Assembly (NCBI RefSeq): GCF_046244365.1
Contig: NZ_CP176395.1
Span: forward strand, 3,162,001-3,226,000
Source: Paenibacillus_V sp046244365
Lineage (GTDB): Bacteria; Bacillota; Bacilli; Paenibacillales; NBRC-103111
DNA: 64,000 nucleotides
Reading direction: 5' to 3'
Position 1 is the first letter of the stretch, and every line of letters starts with the position of its first letter. Positions 26,650 through 34,778 of the stretch are shown piece after piece. The position numbers and the translations under genes are program-made. The notes under the pieces were generated by a model. The model had not been told where the DNA came from. It made no database searches and saw only the letters and a program-made list of their open reading frames with translations.

Positions 26650-27486
26650 ATGTCAATAAGCCAATTTGCCGCATATCCCGCCAATCGGGTCATTCCCTTC
26701 GAAGGCGTGCATAATTTCCGAGATATGGGAGGCTATCAAACGTCCGATGGCCGCAAAGTAAAATACGGCCTTTTCTTTCGTTCCGATCACTTGACCGGTT
26801 TAACGGAGCAGGATTTAACATTCTTGCAAACGTTGAATATCAAAACGGTTTTCGATTACCGCGGCGATCATGAATCGCGCATAATGCCGGATCCGGTTCT
26901 CCCTAATGCAAAAAATATACGGATACCGGCGAACACTGAGGATCAGCATAAGCAAATGAATTTGCCGGCCGCTCCTGAAGGGGAGGAACAGCAAGGTCAT
27001 ATTCTGAAAGAATTGGTTAAAAACGACTTCTTCAAAAGTTTCCAAGCGGAAACCTACATGACGGAATTGTATACGAAACTTCCGATAAACAATCATTCGT
27101 TCAAACGATTAATGGAAACGATCCAGGATCCGGATCAATTGGGGCTACTGCATCATTGTACGTCGGGCAAAGACCGAACCGGGGTCGGAGCCGCTCTCAT
27201 CTTACTTGCGCTGGGTGTCTCCGAACAAACGGTCATGGAAGACTATCTCTTAAGCAATGAGACGCTGAAATCGTTCAACAGGAATCTTCTGAAACGGTTG
27301 GCTGAACATGCGGACGAAGCAGTTTTGCAAAATTTGAACCATATGCTCACGGTTAACGAAGCGTTCTTGTCAGCCACTTTGGGGTCTATCAAGAATACGT
27401 ATGGAGGTTATGATGCTTATTTTTCTGAGGAATTCGGCTTAACAAAGTCGAGACGGGAAGCTTTGCAGAGTATGTATTTGGAGTAA
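26650..27486 (+). CDS. Tyrosine-protein phosphatase (Y_phosphatase3 family)
   Basis: 278 residues. N-terminal HNFRDMGGY, RSDHLTGLTEQD and VFDYRGDHE are typical of the low-specificity tyrosine/serine phosphatases of this family (IphP/LipA-like). The P-loop is HCTSGKDRTG, with catalytic C170 and R176. No signal peptide. It may dephosphorylate proteins or phosphoinositide-like or sugar-phosphate compounds. Its place between GH2 and GH3 is unusual, and a broken second copy lies at the far side of the sulfatase gene, so the pair flanks the GH3-sulfatase block. GAGGTG lies 7 bp before the start. Confidence 0.9.
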   Translation: MSISQFAAYPANRVIPFEGVHNFRDMGGYQTSDGRKVKYGLFFRSDHLTGLTEQDLTFLQTLNIKTVFDYRGDHESRIMPDPVLPNAKNIRIPANTEDQHKQMNLPAAPEGEEQQGHILKELVKNDFFKSFQAETYMTELYTKLPINNHSFKRLMETIQDPDQLGLLHHCTSGKDRTGVGAALILLALGVSEQTVMEDYLLSNETLKSFNRNLLKRLAEHADEAVLQNLNHMLTVNEAFLSATLGSIKNTYGGYDAYFSEEFGLTKSRREALQSMYLE

Positions 27487-27500
27487 AGGGGGAAACAATC

Positions 27501-27653
27501 GTGGTTAATTTGGCGGCAAAACTGTTTTTTTTGCAGGATGAGGACATTCAGTGGGTCCGAGAAACGCTGGCTGCGATGGATGTGAGGGAAAAAGTCGGAA
27601 TTGTATTCCAGCGTTATTTTGTGGAAGGAATCGCGGGCTCGGTAAAGGGATAA
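27501..27653 (+). pseudogene. 50-codon deletion-scar ORF: GH3 N-terminus joined to ABC permease C-terminus
   Basis: A GTG-started frame with GGGGG upstream encodes 50 residues. The first 33 or so (AKLFFLQDEDIQWVRETLAAM, then REKVG) look like the N-terminus of a GH3 beta-N-acetylglucosaminidase. The last 14 (FQRYFVEGIAGSVKG) look like the C-terminus of a MalG/LplC-type permease, compare FQKYFVKGLTVGAVKG at 21.4 kb. In-frame fusion of unrelated gene ends in a tiny ORF is best read as the scar of a deletion that removed a GH3 gene and a transporter. It is unlikely to make a functional protein. Similarity was judged by eye. Confidence 0.6.
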
Positions 27654-27681
27654 CGACATTGAATATATGGAGGAATTCGAT

Positions 27682-29964
27682 TTGAAAGACCGAATCAAGC
27701 AATTGATCAGCCAACTGACTCTGGAGGAAAAAGCCGGATTATGCTCGGGCCTGGATTTCTGGCATACAAAAGGCGTTGAACGGCTGGGGATCCCGTCCAT
27801 TATGCTTACCGACGGACCTCATGGTCTTCGCAAACAAAAAGGCGATTCCGATCATTTGGGTATTATGGATAGCGTGCCGTCTACATGCTTCCCTTCCGGT
27901 GCAGGATTAGCCTGTTCATGGGATCGGGATTTGATCCGTAAGGTCGGCGAGGCACTTGGCGTCGAATGCCAAGCGGAGGATGTCGGGATTTTGCTTGGGC
28001 CGGCTGCCAATATCAAACGTTCCCCGTTATGCGGCAGAAATTTTGAATACTTTTCAGAGGACCCTTATTTGTCAACCGAGATGGCGGCGAATCATATCGC
28101 AGGCGTTCAAAGTCAAGGCGTAGGAACGTCGCTCAAGCATTATGCCGTCAATAACCAAGAGCACCGAAGAATGTCCGTGGATGCGGTTGTAGACGAACGA
28201 ACCCTTCGCGAAATTTATTTGTCCAGCTTTGAGGGTGCTGTTAAACAGGCTCAGCCTTGGACCGTCATGTGCGCATACAACAAGGTGAACGGAGAGTATT
28301 GCTCCGAGAACAAGTACTTGTTGAACGATATTTTGAAGGAAGAATGGGGATTGGAAGGGTTCGTCGTTTCGGATTGGGGCGCCGTGGATGAAAGGGTTCC
28401 TGGTTTGATCGCCGGTCTGGAATTGGAGATGCCTTCAAGCAACGGAGCGGGCGATCGTAAAATAGTCGAGGCTGTACGGAACGGGAGCATGTCCGAGGAT
28501 ATAGTCGATCAAGCGGTAGAACGAATACTGACGATAGTCTTTAGGGCAGCGGAAAATAAAAAGACCGTGACCTTCAACCAAGAAGAGCATCATCAATTAG
28601 CCAGGGAAGCGGCCAGGGAAAGCATGGTGCTTTTAAAGAATGAGCGGCGCATTTTGCCTTTGTCCAAGGACGCGAGGATCAGCGTTATCGGAGCTTTTGC
28701 GCAGCAGCCCCGATACCAGGGGGGAGGAAGCTCGCACATCAAGCCGACGAAGCTGGATAACATCTATGAAGAAATGGCGAAGAAAGTATCCGGCCAGGCT
28801 CAAATGTCCTATGCGAAGGGATATAACCTGGAAAACGACGAGATCGATGAACAGCTTGTAAAAGAAGCGGTAGAAGCTGCCGGAAAGTCGCAGGTGACCG
28901 TTATTTTCGCAGGGTTGCCCGATCGATATGAATCCGAAGCTTATGACAGGGGACATCTAAGAATTCCGGACAATCAAATGCAGTTGATTGATGCGATCGC
29001 CGAGGTTCAACAGCATATTGTCGTCGTATTGAGCAACGGAGCTCCCATTGAAATGCCGTGGATCGATAAGGTGCAGGGCGTGCTGGAAAGTTATTTGGGA
29101 GGTCAAGCGCTAGGCGGAGCAATCGCCGATTTGCTGTTCGGAGATGCGAATCCTTGTGGCAAGCTTGCCGAAACATTTCCGCAAAAGTTGTCGCATAACC
29201 CGTCCTACCTGAACTTCCCGGGTGAAGGAGATACGGTTGAATATAGCGAGGGCTTGTTTGTAGGCTATCGGTATTACGATAAAAAAGAGATCGAACCGTT
29301 GTTTCCGTTCGGTCACGGGCTTAGCTATACAACGTTCGAGTACTCCGATTTGAAACTGGATCGCCAAGCTATGCTGGATACGGATCAGCTTCAGGTGAGC
29401 CTGAAGGTGAAAAATGCAGGTGACGTAGCCGGGAAAGAAATTGTGCAGCTCTATGTGAGGGACGTTGAAAGCACGGTCAGCAAAGCGGTTAAAGAGCTTA
29501 AAGGCTTTAGCAAAATCGCTTTGCAGCCCGGTGAAGAGAAGACGGTACGTTTTATCCTCGATAAGCGGGCATTCGCGTATTACAACACGGACATCAGAGA
29601 TTGGCATGTAGAAAGCGGAGATTACGAAATGATGATCGGGCAATCAGCCGCCGAAATTCGTTTGAAAGAAACCGTACAAATACAATCCACCGTTCTCATT
29701 CGAAGAACTTACACGCGAAATACAACGATCGGAGATTTAATGGCGGATCCTTATGCTGCAGATATCGCACAACAATTTTTGCGGGGATTCAAAGGAAATC
29801 CTTTGTTCAGTGCTGCGAACGACGAAGGTACATCGGAAATGTTCGCCGCCATACTGAAATTCATGCCTTTGCGTGCCGCCGCTGCTTTTAGCCAGGGAGC
29901 ATTTACGGAAGAAATGCTGAATCATATGGTTGAACGGCTGAATGGAACCGGATCAGATATGTAA
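27682..29964 (+). CDS. Glycoside hydrolase family 3 protein (beta-glucosidase type)
   Basis: About 760 residues, cytoplasmic. The N-terminal barrel starts with KQLISQLTLEEKAGLCSG, has SLKHYAVNNQE, and the nucleophile D231 in GFVVSDWGAV. The second sandwich domain has GGGSSHIKPTK, GLPDRYESEAYDR and a fibronectin type III-like C-terminal domain (VKNAGDVAGKEIVQLYVRD). A further tail of about 90 residues after YEMMIGQSAAEI is long for the family. Substrate may be a beta-glucoside or beta-xyloside. The TTG at 27682 is the preferred start, as ATGGAGG sits 8-9 bp before it; the in-frame ATG at 27667 is part of that ribosome site and has none of its own. Confidence 0.92.
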   Translation: MKDRIKQLISQLTLEEKAGLCSGLDFWHTKGVERLGIPSIMLTDGPHGLRKQKGDSDHLGIMDSVPSTCFPSGAGLACSWDRDLIRKVGEALGVECQAEDVGILLGPAANIKRSPLCGRNFEYFSEDPYLSTEMAANHIAGVQSQGVGTSLKHYAVNNQEHRRMSVDAVVDERTLREIYLSSFEGAVKQAQPWTVMCAYNKVNGEYCSENKYLLNDILKEEWGLEGFVVSDWGAVDERVPGLIAGLELEMPSSNGAGDRKIVEAVRNGSMSEDIVDQAVERILTIVFRAAENKKTVTFNQEEHHQLAREAARESMVLLKNERRILPLSKDARISVIGAFAQQPRYQGGGSSHIKPTKLDNIYEEMAKKVSGQAQMSYAKGYNLENDEIDEQLVKEAVEAAGKSQVTVIFAGLPDRYESEAYDRGHLRIPDNQMQLIDAIAEVQQHIVVVLSNGAPIEMPWIDKVQGVLESYLGGQALGGAIADLLFGDANPCGKLAETFPQKLSHNPSYLNFPGEGDTVEYSEGLFVGYRYYDKKEIEPLFPFGHGLSYTTFEYSDLKLDRQAMLDTDQLQVSLKVKNAGDVAGKEIVQLYVRDVESTVSKAVKELKGFSKIALQPGEEKTVRFILDKRAFAYYNTDIRDWHVESGDYEMMIGQSAAEIRLKETVQIQSTVLIRRTYTRNTTIGDLMADPYAADIAQQFLRGFKGNPLFSAANDEGTSEMFAAILKFMPLRAAAAFSQGAFTEEMLNHMVERLNGTGSDM

Positions 29965-29981
29965 AAGGAAGGTTAACAGGT

Positions 29982-31736
29982 ATGAGAGCAGTCATGCTTA
30001 TGTTCGATTCGTTGAATAAACATATGCTTCCGAATTACGGATGCGATTGGATCAAGGCTCCCAACTTTGAGAGGCTCTCGGAAAGAATGGTCACGTTCGA
30101 CAGGTGTTATGCAGGCAGCTTGCCTTGCATGCCCGCACGCAGAGAGCTGCATACGGGGCGATACAACTTTTTGCACAGAAGCTGGGGACCTTTGGAACCG
30201 TATGACATATCGGCGATCGAATTGTTGAAAAAGAACAAGGTATACACCCATCTGACGACGGACCATACCCCTTATTTCGAGGATGGCGGAGCCACCTACC
30301 ATACGAAATACAACTCATGGGAGTTTGCAAGAGGGCAAGAAGGCGATGCATGGAAAGGACAAGTAGAAGCTCCGCATATTCCAGACACGTTAAGCGGTCC
30401 AAAGTTGGGCGATCTATGGCGGCAAGACTGGGTGAACCGTCAATTTTTGAAGGAAGAGGACGATATGCCTCTGGCCGTCACCGTTACAAGAGGAATCGAA
30501 TTCATCGAAAGAAATCACCAGCAGGATCGCTGGTTCTTGCAAATCGAAGCGTTTGATCCTCATGAACCCTTCTTCACCCAACAGAAATATAAGGACTTGT
30601 ATTCACATGTGTATTACGGGAAGCATTATGATTGGCCGGACTATGCGAAAGTGACTCAACAACCGGAAGAAATCCAACATATGATCTTTGAATATGCAGC
30701 GCTAGTAAGTATGTGCGATGCTTATTTAGGAAAAGTGCTCGACACCTTCGATCGTTATGATCTATGGAAAGATACGATGCTGATCGTCAATACCGATCAT
30801 GGATTCCTGCTGGGAGAACATCAATGGTGGGGGAAAAATATTCAGCCTTTTTACAATGAGATCGTAAATACTCCTTTCTTTGTGTGGGATCCAAGGTTCG
30901 GGGTCCAAAATAAACGCAGTGATGCTTTGGTTCAGACGATTGACTTGGCACCTACTCTGCTTCATTTCTTCGATGTTCCGGTACCGGATACGATGCAGGG
31001 GCAATCACTGCATACCGTGATCGAAAACGGCACTCCCGTCAGGGAGGGGGCATTGTTCGGGATGCACGGCGGCCATATCAACTGTACGGACGGACGATAC
31101 GTCTACATGCGGGGGCCGAAGGACATGTACAACGGACCCTTGTACGAGTACACATTAATGCCCACACATAAGAATAGGATGTTTGATGTCCAAGAATTGA
31201 TAGGGATGGAAGTAGTCGAGCCTCTTCCCTTTAGTAACGGGTGTCCGGTCTTGAAAATAAAGGGTGCTACTTTCATCAATCCTTTTTTGTACGGAAATTT
31301 CCTGTTTGATCTCGAGAAGGACCCCAAGCAGGAAAACGCGATCGACGATCCGGAAACAGAGCTAAGGATGATCCGTCTTATGGCGAAGCTGATGCGGGAG
31401 CATGACGCTCCGAGCGAACAGTTCGAGCGTATCGGCATTCCTGTGGATGGTATTGCAAGTATTACCGATTTGGAACAAGGCAAAGCGCTCAGGCTGCAGC
31501 GATTAGAGGTCGATTTGGGATTAGGCGAGGAGTGGCCCGGGAAAACGGCTGATCTGTTCTTCGCTCTGCAATGCTTTGCGCCGGATCCGATTCGGGCGGT
31601 GTTAAACGATAAGCTGGCCGACATATTGCGCAATAAAACGACGAATGAAGTAAGCGAGCAGGACGTCTTTCAACTCGTAAATGATCTATTCGGCGCGCAT
31701 GCTCCGATGTTAATAGGATTCCTGAAAATGACATGA
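29982..31736 (+). CDS. Sulfatase family protein (formylglycine-dependent, Cys type)
   Basis: 584 residues with no signal peptide. The alkaline-phosphatase-like core begins at MLMFDSLNKHMLPNYG, with metal ligand D9. The activation motif is C49-M-P-A-R53, whose cysteine must be converted to formylglycine. Other metal residues are in VNTDHGFLLGEHQWWGK. It should remove sulfate, or possibly a phosphonate or phosphate group, from imported glycan fragments before the GH3 enzyme acts. The gene follows GH3 by 17 bp with AAGGAAGG as ribosome site, so they are cotranscribed. No maturase (FGE or anSME) is in the window. The C-terminal 150 residues are more divergent than usual. Confidence 0.9.
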   Translation: MRAVMLMFDSLNKHMLPNYGCDWIKAPNFERLSERMVTFDRCYAGSLPCMPARRELHTGRYNFLHRSWGPLEPYDISAIELLKKNKVYTHLTTDHTPYFEDGGATYHTKYNSWEFARGQEGDAWKGQVEAPHIPDTLSGPKLGDLWRQDWVNRQFLKEEDDMPLAVTVTRGIEFIERNHQQDRWFLQIEAFDPHEPFFTQQKYKDLYSHVYYGKHYDWPDYAKVTQQPEEIQHMIFEYAALVSMCDAYLGKVLDTFDRYDLWKDTMLIVNTDHGFLLGEHQWWGKNIQPFYNEIVNTPFFVWDPRFGVQNKRSDALVQTIDLAPTLLHFFDVPVPDTMQGQSLHTVIENGTPVREGALFGMHGGHINCTDGRYVYMRGPKDMYNGPLYEYTLMPTHKNRMFDVQELIGMEVVEPLPFSNGCPVLKIKGATFINPFLYGNFLFDLEKDPKQENAIDDPETELRMIRLMAKLMREHDAPSEQFERIGIPVDGIASITDLEQGKALRLQRLEVDLGLGEEWPGKTADLFFALQCFAPDPIRAVLNDKLADILRNKTTNEVSEQDVFQLVNDLFGAHAPMLIGFLKMT

Positions 31737-31766
31737 TATGTCGAATGACTAATTGTTGTCAGAATC

Positions 31767-31792
31767 AAGCTCGCTACATTAGCGGGCTTTTT
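31767..31792 (+). terminator. Rho-independent terminator after the sulfatase
   Basis: AAGCTCGCT (31767-31775) and AGCGGGCTT (31781-31789) pair with one G-T pair around loop ACATT, then TTTTT. The truncated phosphatase copy begins only about 5 bp beyond. Confidence 0.75.
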
Positions 31793-31796
31793 ACTT

Positions 31797-32399
31797 AAAC
31801 CGGATCCGGGTTTTGCCGGTGTAAAAAATATTCGCATTGCTGCTATTCACGCAGATCAAGCATCTCCAATCAACATATCAGGAAATGCTGGGAACGCCGA
31901 TCGAAACCAACACGTTATCGTCGATATGGTCAAAAACGGCTTTTTCAAACAATTTCGCGCAGATACTATGATGATGGAACTGTATACGAAGCTCCCGCTC
32001 GGCAATCCGTCCTATAAACGGTTAATGGAAATGATCCAGCATTCGGACAACCTTGGGCTTCTGCATCATTGCACGGCGGGCAAGGACCATACGGGAGTCG
32101 GTGCCGCCTTGATTCTGTTGGCGCTCGGCGTCCCGGAACAAACGGTGATGGGAGACTATCTGTTCACCAACGAAACGATGAAAGCATTCAATGAGAAAAT
32201 GTTAAACCAGATTGCCGAGCATGTGAACGAAGCGGAATTGAAAAATATCGAACACATGTTCGGAGTCAAAGAACAGTTCATGGAAGCCGTTTTCGGATCG
32301 ATCAAGAAGACATATGGCAATGTTGACACTTATTTTTCTGAAGAATTCGGCTTGACCAATCAAAGACGGGAAGCCTTGCAAAGCATGTGTTTGGAGTAG
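31797..32399 (+). pseudogene. Truncated, catalytically dead copy of the tyrosine phosphatase
   Basis: The frame is homologous to the phosphatase at 26650 from its residue near 78 (PDP then KNIRI) to the last residue (REALQSM.LE). Roughly the first 77 codons are missing, and homology begins directly after the sulfatase terminator. Between about 31840 and 31920 the copy diverges strongly. An internal ATG at 31926 could start a 157-residue product, but it has no ribosome site. The P-loop reads HCTAGKDHTG: the arginine of CX5R is histidine, which would abolish phosphatase activity. Downstream identity is high (KTYG, TYFSEEFGLT), so this is a duplicate that has decayed. Confidence 0.85.
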
Positions 32400-32403
32400 G
32401 GGC

Positions 32404-32442
32404 AAGCTTTGTGATCATCCACTGGATGATCACAAAGCTTTT
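32404..32442 (+). terminator. Long perfect hairpin terminator
   Basis: Two 18-base arms (32404-32421 and 32423-32440) are perfectly complementary, with TTGTGATCATCCA at the top, followed by TTTT. Confidence 0.85.
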
Positions 32443-32534
32443 CCCGTCATTAGTAAAACAGGTAATGTGCTATTCATGCAATACTTGTGATAGAACAACT
32501 GAACTACCGCACGTTGCATGGGGGGAGTAAGTAA

Positions 32535-33494
32535 ATGAAGAAAAGAACGAAGAAATGGCTCGCCGCCGCGGGAATCGTCGTCGCCTTGCTGGTGAGCGTC
32601 GATGTCGGGGGGAGCTTTTACTTTTATCATCTGGTGATTGAACGGTCGCCGAAAGATTTCTTGTTGAGCAGCCCCGATTTGGGAGCGAGGCCTGCCGCAG
32701 CCGGCTTTAACGTGGACGGCAAGGCGTGGATCGACTCGAATCCATACGAAGAGATGGAGCTGACATCAGACGACGGATTGAAGCTTCGCGGCTACTACTG
32801 GCATGCGCCTGCGCCGACGAAGAAAACGGTCATCATCGCCCATGGATACGCCGGAAAAGCCAAAGATATGGGCATTTATGCCGCCTTTTACCATGATAAG
32901 CTCGGCTATACCGTGCTCATGCCGGACGACCGCGGACACGGCGAGAGCGAAGGCGATTATACCGGGTTCGGATGGCTGGACCGCAAAGATTACGTGAAGT
33001 GGATCGACCTGATGATCGGCAAAGTCGGTGCCGATGCCGAAATCGTCCTGCATGGCGTGTCGATGGGTGGCGCCACCGTGCTGATGACGAGCGGAGAACG
33101 GCTGCCCGCAAATGTCAAGGCGGTCGTTGCCGACTGTGGTTACACGTCGGTCAAAGACGAATTAAGCTACCAGATCAACCGCCTGTACCATCTTCCGAGC
33201 TTCCCGCTCGTGCAGAGCACGAGCCTGCTGACGAAAATTCGTGCTGGTTACAGCTTTGCGGAAGCGTCGGCGCTCGAGCAGGTACGGCGAACGAAGCTGC
33301 CCGTGCTGTTCATTCACGGAGATGCCGACACGTTCGTGCCGTTCGAGATGGCCGGCGAGCTGTACGATGCCGCCGGCGGCGAGAAGGAGCTGTTCGTCGT
33401 CCCGAAGGCCCGCCACGCCAAAGCGTACCAAACGGATCCGACCGGATACGAAAGCCGCGTCACCGCATTTATCGCGAAGTATATTCGGACGTAG
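32535..33494 (+). CDS. Alpha/beta hydrolase, membrane-anchored serine hydrolase type
   Basis: 319 residues. A basic start (KKRTKKWLAA) and one hydrophobic segment at about 8-33 make an uncleaved anchor or signal, so the hydrolase domain is probably outside the membrane. The domain has IAHGYAGKAKDM, MPDDRGHGESEG, nucleophile S176 in HGVSMGG, a catalytic aspartate in HGDADTFVP and a histidine in ARHAKAYQ. It belongs to the BAAT/YqkD-like (Hydrolase_4) group of Bacillales. GC content is visibly higher than in the genes just downstream. It stands alone between terminators; substrate unknown. The ribosome site is GGGGGAG. Confidence 0.87.
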   Translation: MKKRTKKWLAAAGIVVALLVSVDVGGSFYFYHLVIERSPKDFLLSSPDLGARPAAAGFNVDGKAWIDSNPYEEMELTSDDGLKLRGYYWHAPAPTKKTVIIAHGYAGKAKDMGIYAAFYHDKLGYTVLMPDDRGHGESEGDYTGFGWLDRKDYVKWIDLMIGKVGADAEIVLHGVSMGGATVLMTSGERLPANVKAVVADCGYTSVKDELSYQINRLYHLPSFPLVQSTSLLTKIRAGYSFAEASALEQVRRTKLPVLFIHGDADTFVPFEMAGELYDAAGGEKELFVVPKARHAKAYQTDPTGYESRVTAFIAKYIRT

Positions 33495-33513
33495 CCTGAG
33501 CATCGCAAACCAA

Positions 33514-33551
33514 TAGGCCACTTGGCGTCATGACGCCAGGTGGCCTTTCTT
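33514..33551 (+). terminator. Rho-independent terminator after the alpha/beta hydrolase
   Basis: AGGCCAC and GTGGCCT arms enclose a second palindrome TTGGCGTCATGACGCCA; TTTCTTT follows. On the minus strand it lies within the tail of the Hsp33 relic frame. Confidence 0.8.
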
Positions 33552-33559
33552 TCCGTTTA

Positions 33560-33759
33560 CCCGCGAATAACCGATACGGTATTTTTATACCAGTAAGCAG
33601 GCTCGCAGCGGATACGGTCCTTCCCAGTGCGATTCTCAGCATCGGGTGCATCGGTCGCCGATTGCATGCCGCCCTAACGAGCTCCGTATTTTTAATGAAT
33701 AGAATGCGAACCTGGTTACGATAGGCAAGTGCTTTCACCAAATAATTTTCTTCATACAT
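33560..33759 (-). pseudogene. Hsp33-like (HslO) N-terminal fragment
   Basis: On the minus strand an ATG at 33759 opens a frame reading YLVKALAYRNQVRILFI, then NTELVR and ALGRTVSAASLLTG. This matches the N-terminus of the redox chaperone Hsp33 (YLVRALAY...QVRAYAV, then ALGRTLTAGALL). Homology stops after about 60 residues, and the frame runs on into the terminator of the neighbouring hydrolase, so over three quarters of the gene, including the zinc-binding cysteines, is gone. A MerR-type promoter at 33814-33844 points at it. It could also be a diverged Hsp33 paralogue, but the missing part makes it non-functional. Confidence 0.65.
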
Positions 33760-33813
33760 AATGTTCCGTTCCAGCTTTCTTCGTAAATTTGTTTGTTTCC
33801 CGGGATGGAATTC

Positions 33814-33844
33814 AGTATAATTCCTAACGTTACGTTGGGGTCAA
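33814..33844 (-). promoter_or_regulatory. MerR-type promoter with 19-bp spacer and dyad operator
   Basis: On the minus strand TTGACC (33844-33839) and TATACT (33819-33814) are separated by exactly 19 bp. The spacer contains an inverted repeat, CCTAACG-TTA-CGTTGGG, with one mismatch. Overlong spacers with a dyad between -35 and -10 are the known hallmark of MerR-activated promoters. It drives transcription toward the Hsp33 fragment and lies 33 bp before the MerR gene on the other strand. Confidence 0.7.
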
Positions 33845-33876
33845 GTCGTAATAACGCCATTGGAGGAGAAAATATC

Positions 33877-34601
33877 GTGAATGGCAGTTGGAAGGTAGGA
33901 GAGCTCGCCAAACATTCGGGTATAACAGTTAGAACACTCCACCATTATGACCGGATAGGGTTGTTGTCCCCCTCACGAACGACCGAATCCGGACACCGTT
34001 TGTATACGGATCCCGATGTTGTGACGCTGCATCACATTTTATCGCTGAAGCAATTGGGCCTTGCACTAGAGGAAATAAATGTGATGGTTCATAACCATTT
34101 CTTCCGTCCGGAAGAGATGTTGAAGTTGCAGCTTTCCCGCTTGAACGAGCAAACTACATACTGGTTGAATTGAAAGATCGTGTGCAGAACTTGCTTGATC
34201 AGTTGCATTCGGGTCAGCCAATACCTGGCGAACGGTTTATGCACGTGATGCAAATGATGAGGATAATGCAAAGTCCACATTTTTCGAAGGGACTTGCAGA
34301 TGAGCTGAAGAGGCGGAGCAGGCAGTTCGGGCTGGTGAAGCTGGAGGAGATCGATGCGGTAGGACAGATTCTGATAGCTGAATTTCGCAGATGTCTAACC
34401 GGGGGGAAGCCGCCGGATGATCCGGAGGTTGCCGAGTTGGCCGGACGCTGGAAGGCGAAAGTGGATGCTTACGCCCCTGCGGATGCAACCTTTGTTAAGG
34501 CGGCAGAACGTTATTACGGTGAGAATCCAGAAGACGCTGTTACCCATGGTATGGACATCAGCCTGTACACATATATCAAGACGGCCATATCTTTGATTTA
34601 A
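33877..34601 (+). pseudogene. MerR family regulator with TipAS domain, split by a frameshift
   Basis: A GTG start at 33877 has GGAGGAG 8 bp upstream. The first frame encodes the MerR winged helix (KVGELAKHSGITVRTLHHYDRIGL) and the dimerisation helix up to TTYW, then stops at 34173. The second frame, from about 34155, gives LVELKDRVQNLLDQL and the TipAS antibiotic/ligand-binding domain to 34601. The total of 725 bases is one short of 242 codons, and restoring a C in TACTGG would rejoin the frames, so a 1-nt deletion is likely. Intact relatives (Mta/TipA type) have about 240-250 residues. It may be a sequencing error; otherwise the regulator is dead. Confidence 0.8.
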
Positions 34602-34778
34602 GACGGATAGAAAAGCCGATCTGGACAAATATTTACGGTATAACCATCGCTCAACTCCCTCGAAACAGTTCAGTCTCCTCACTCAGACTCATGAATTCGC
34701 AGGATTTCACCCTTAGTTAAGTTATAGATAAGAAGAAAAGCGGAGAGGCCGGCTGATTGGGACGCCCGAGTATGCCAG
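34602..34778. other. Intergenic DNA beside the IS110 relic
   Basis: No gene or hairpin of note is seen. It probably contains the degraded end of the insertion element, since the transposase frame stops at 34779 without its C-terminal domain. Confidence 0.4.
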
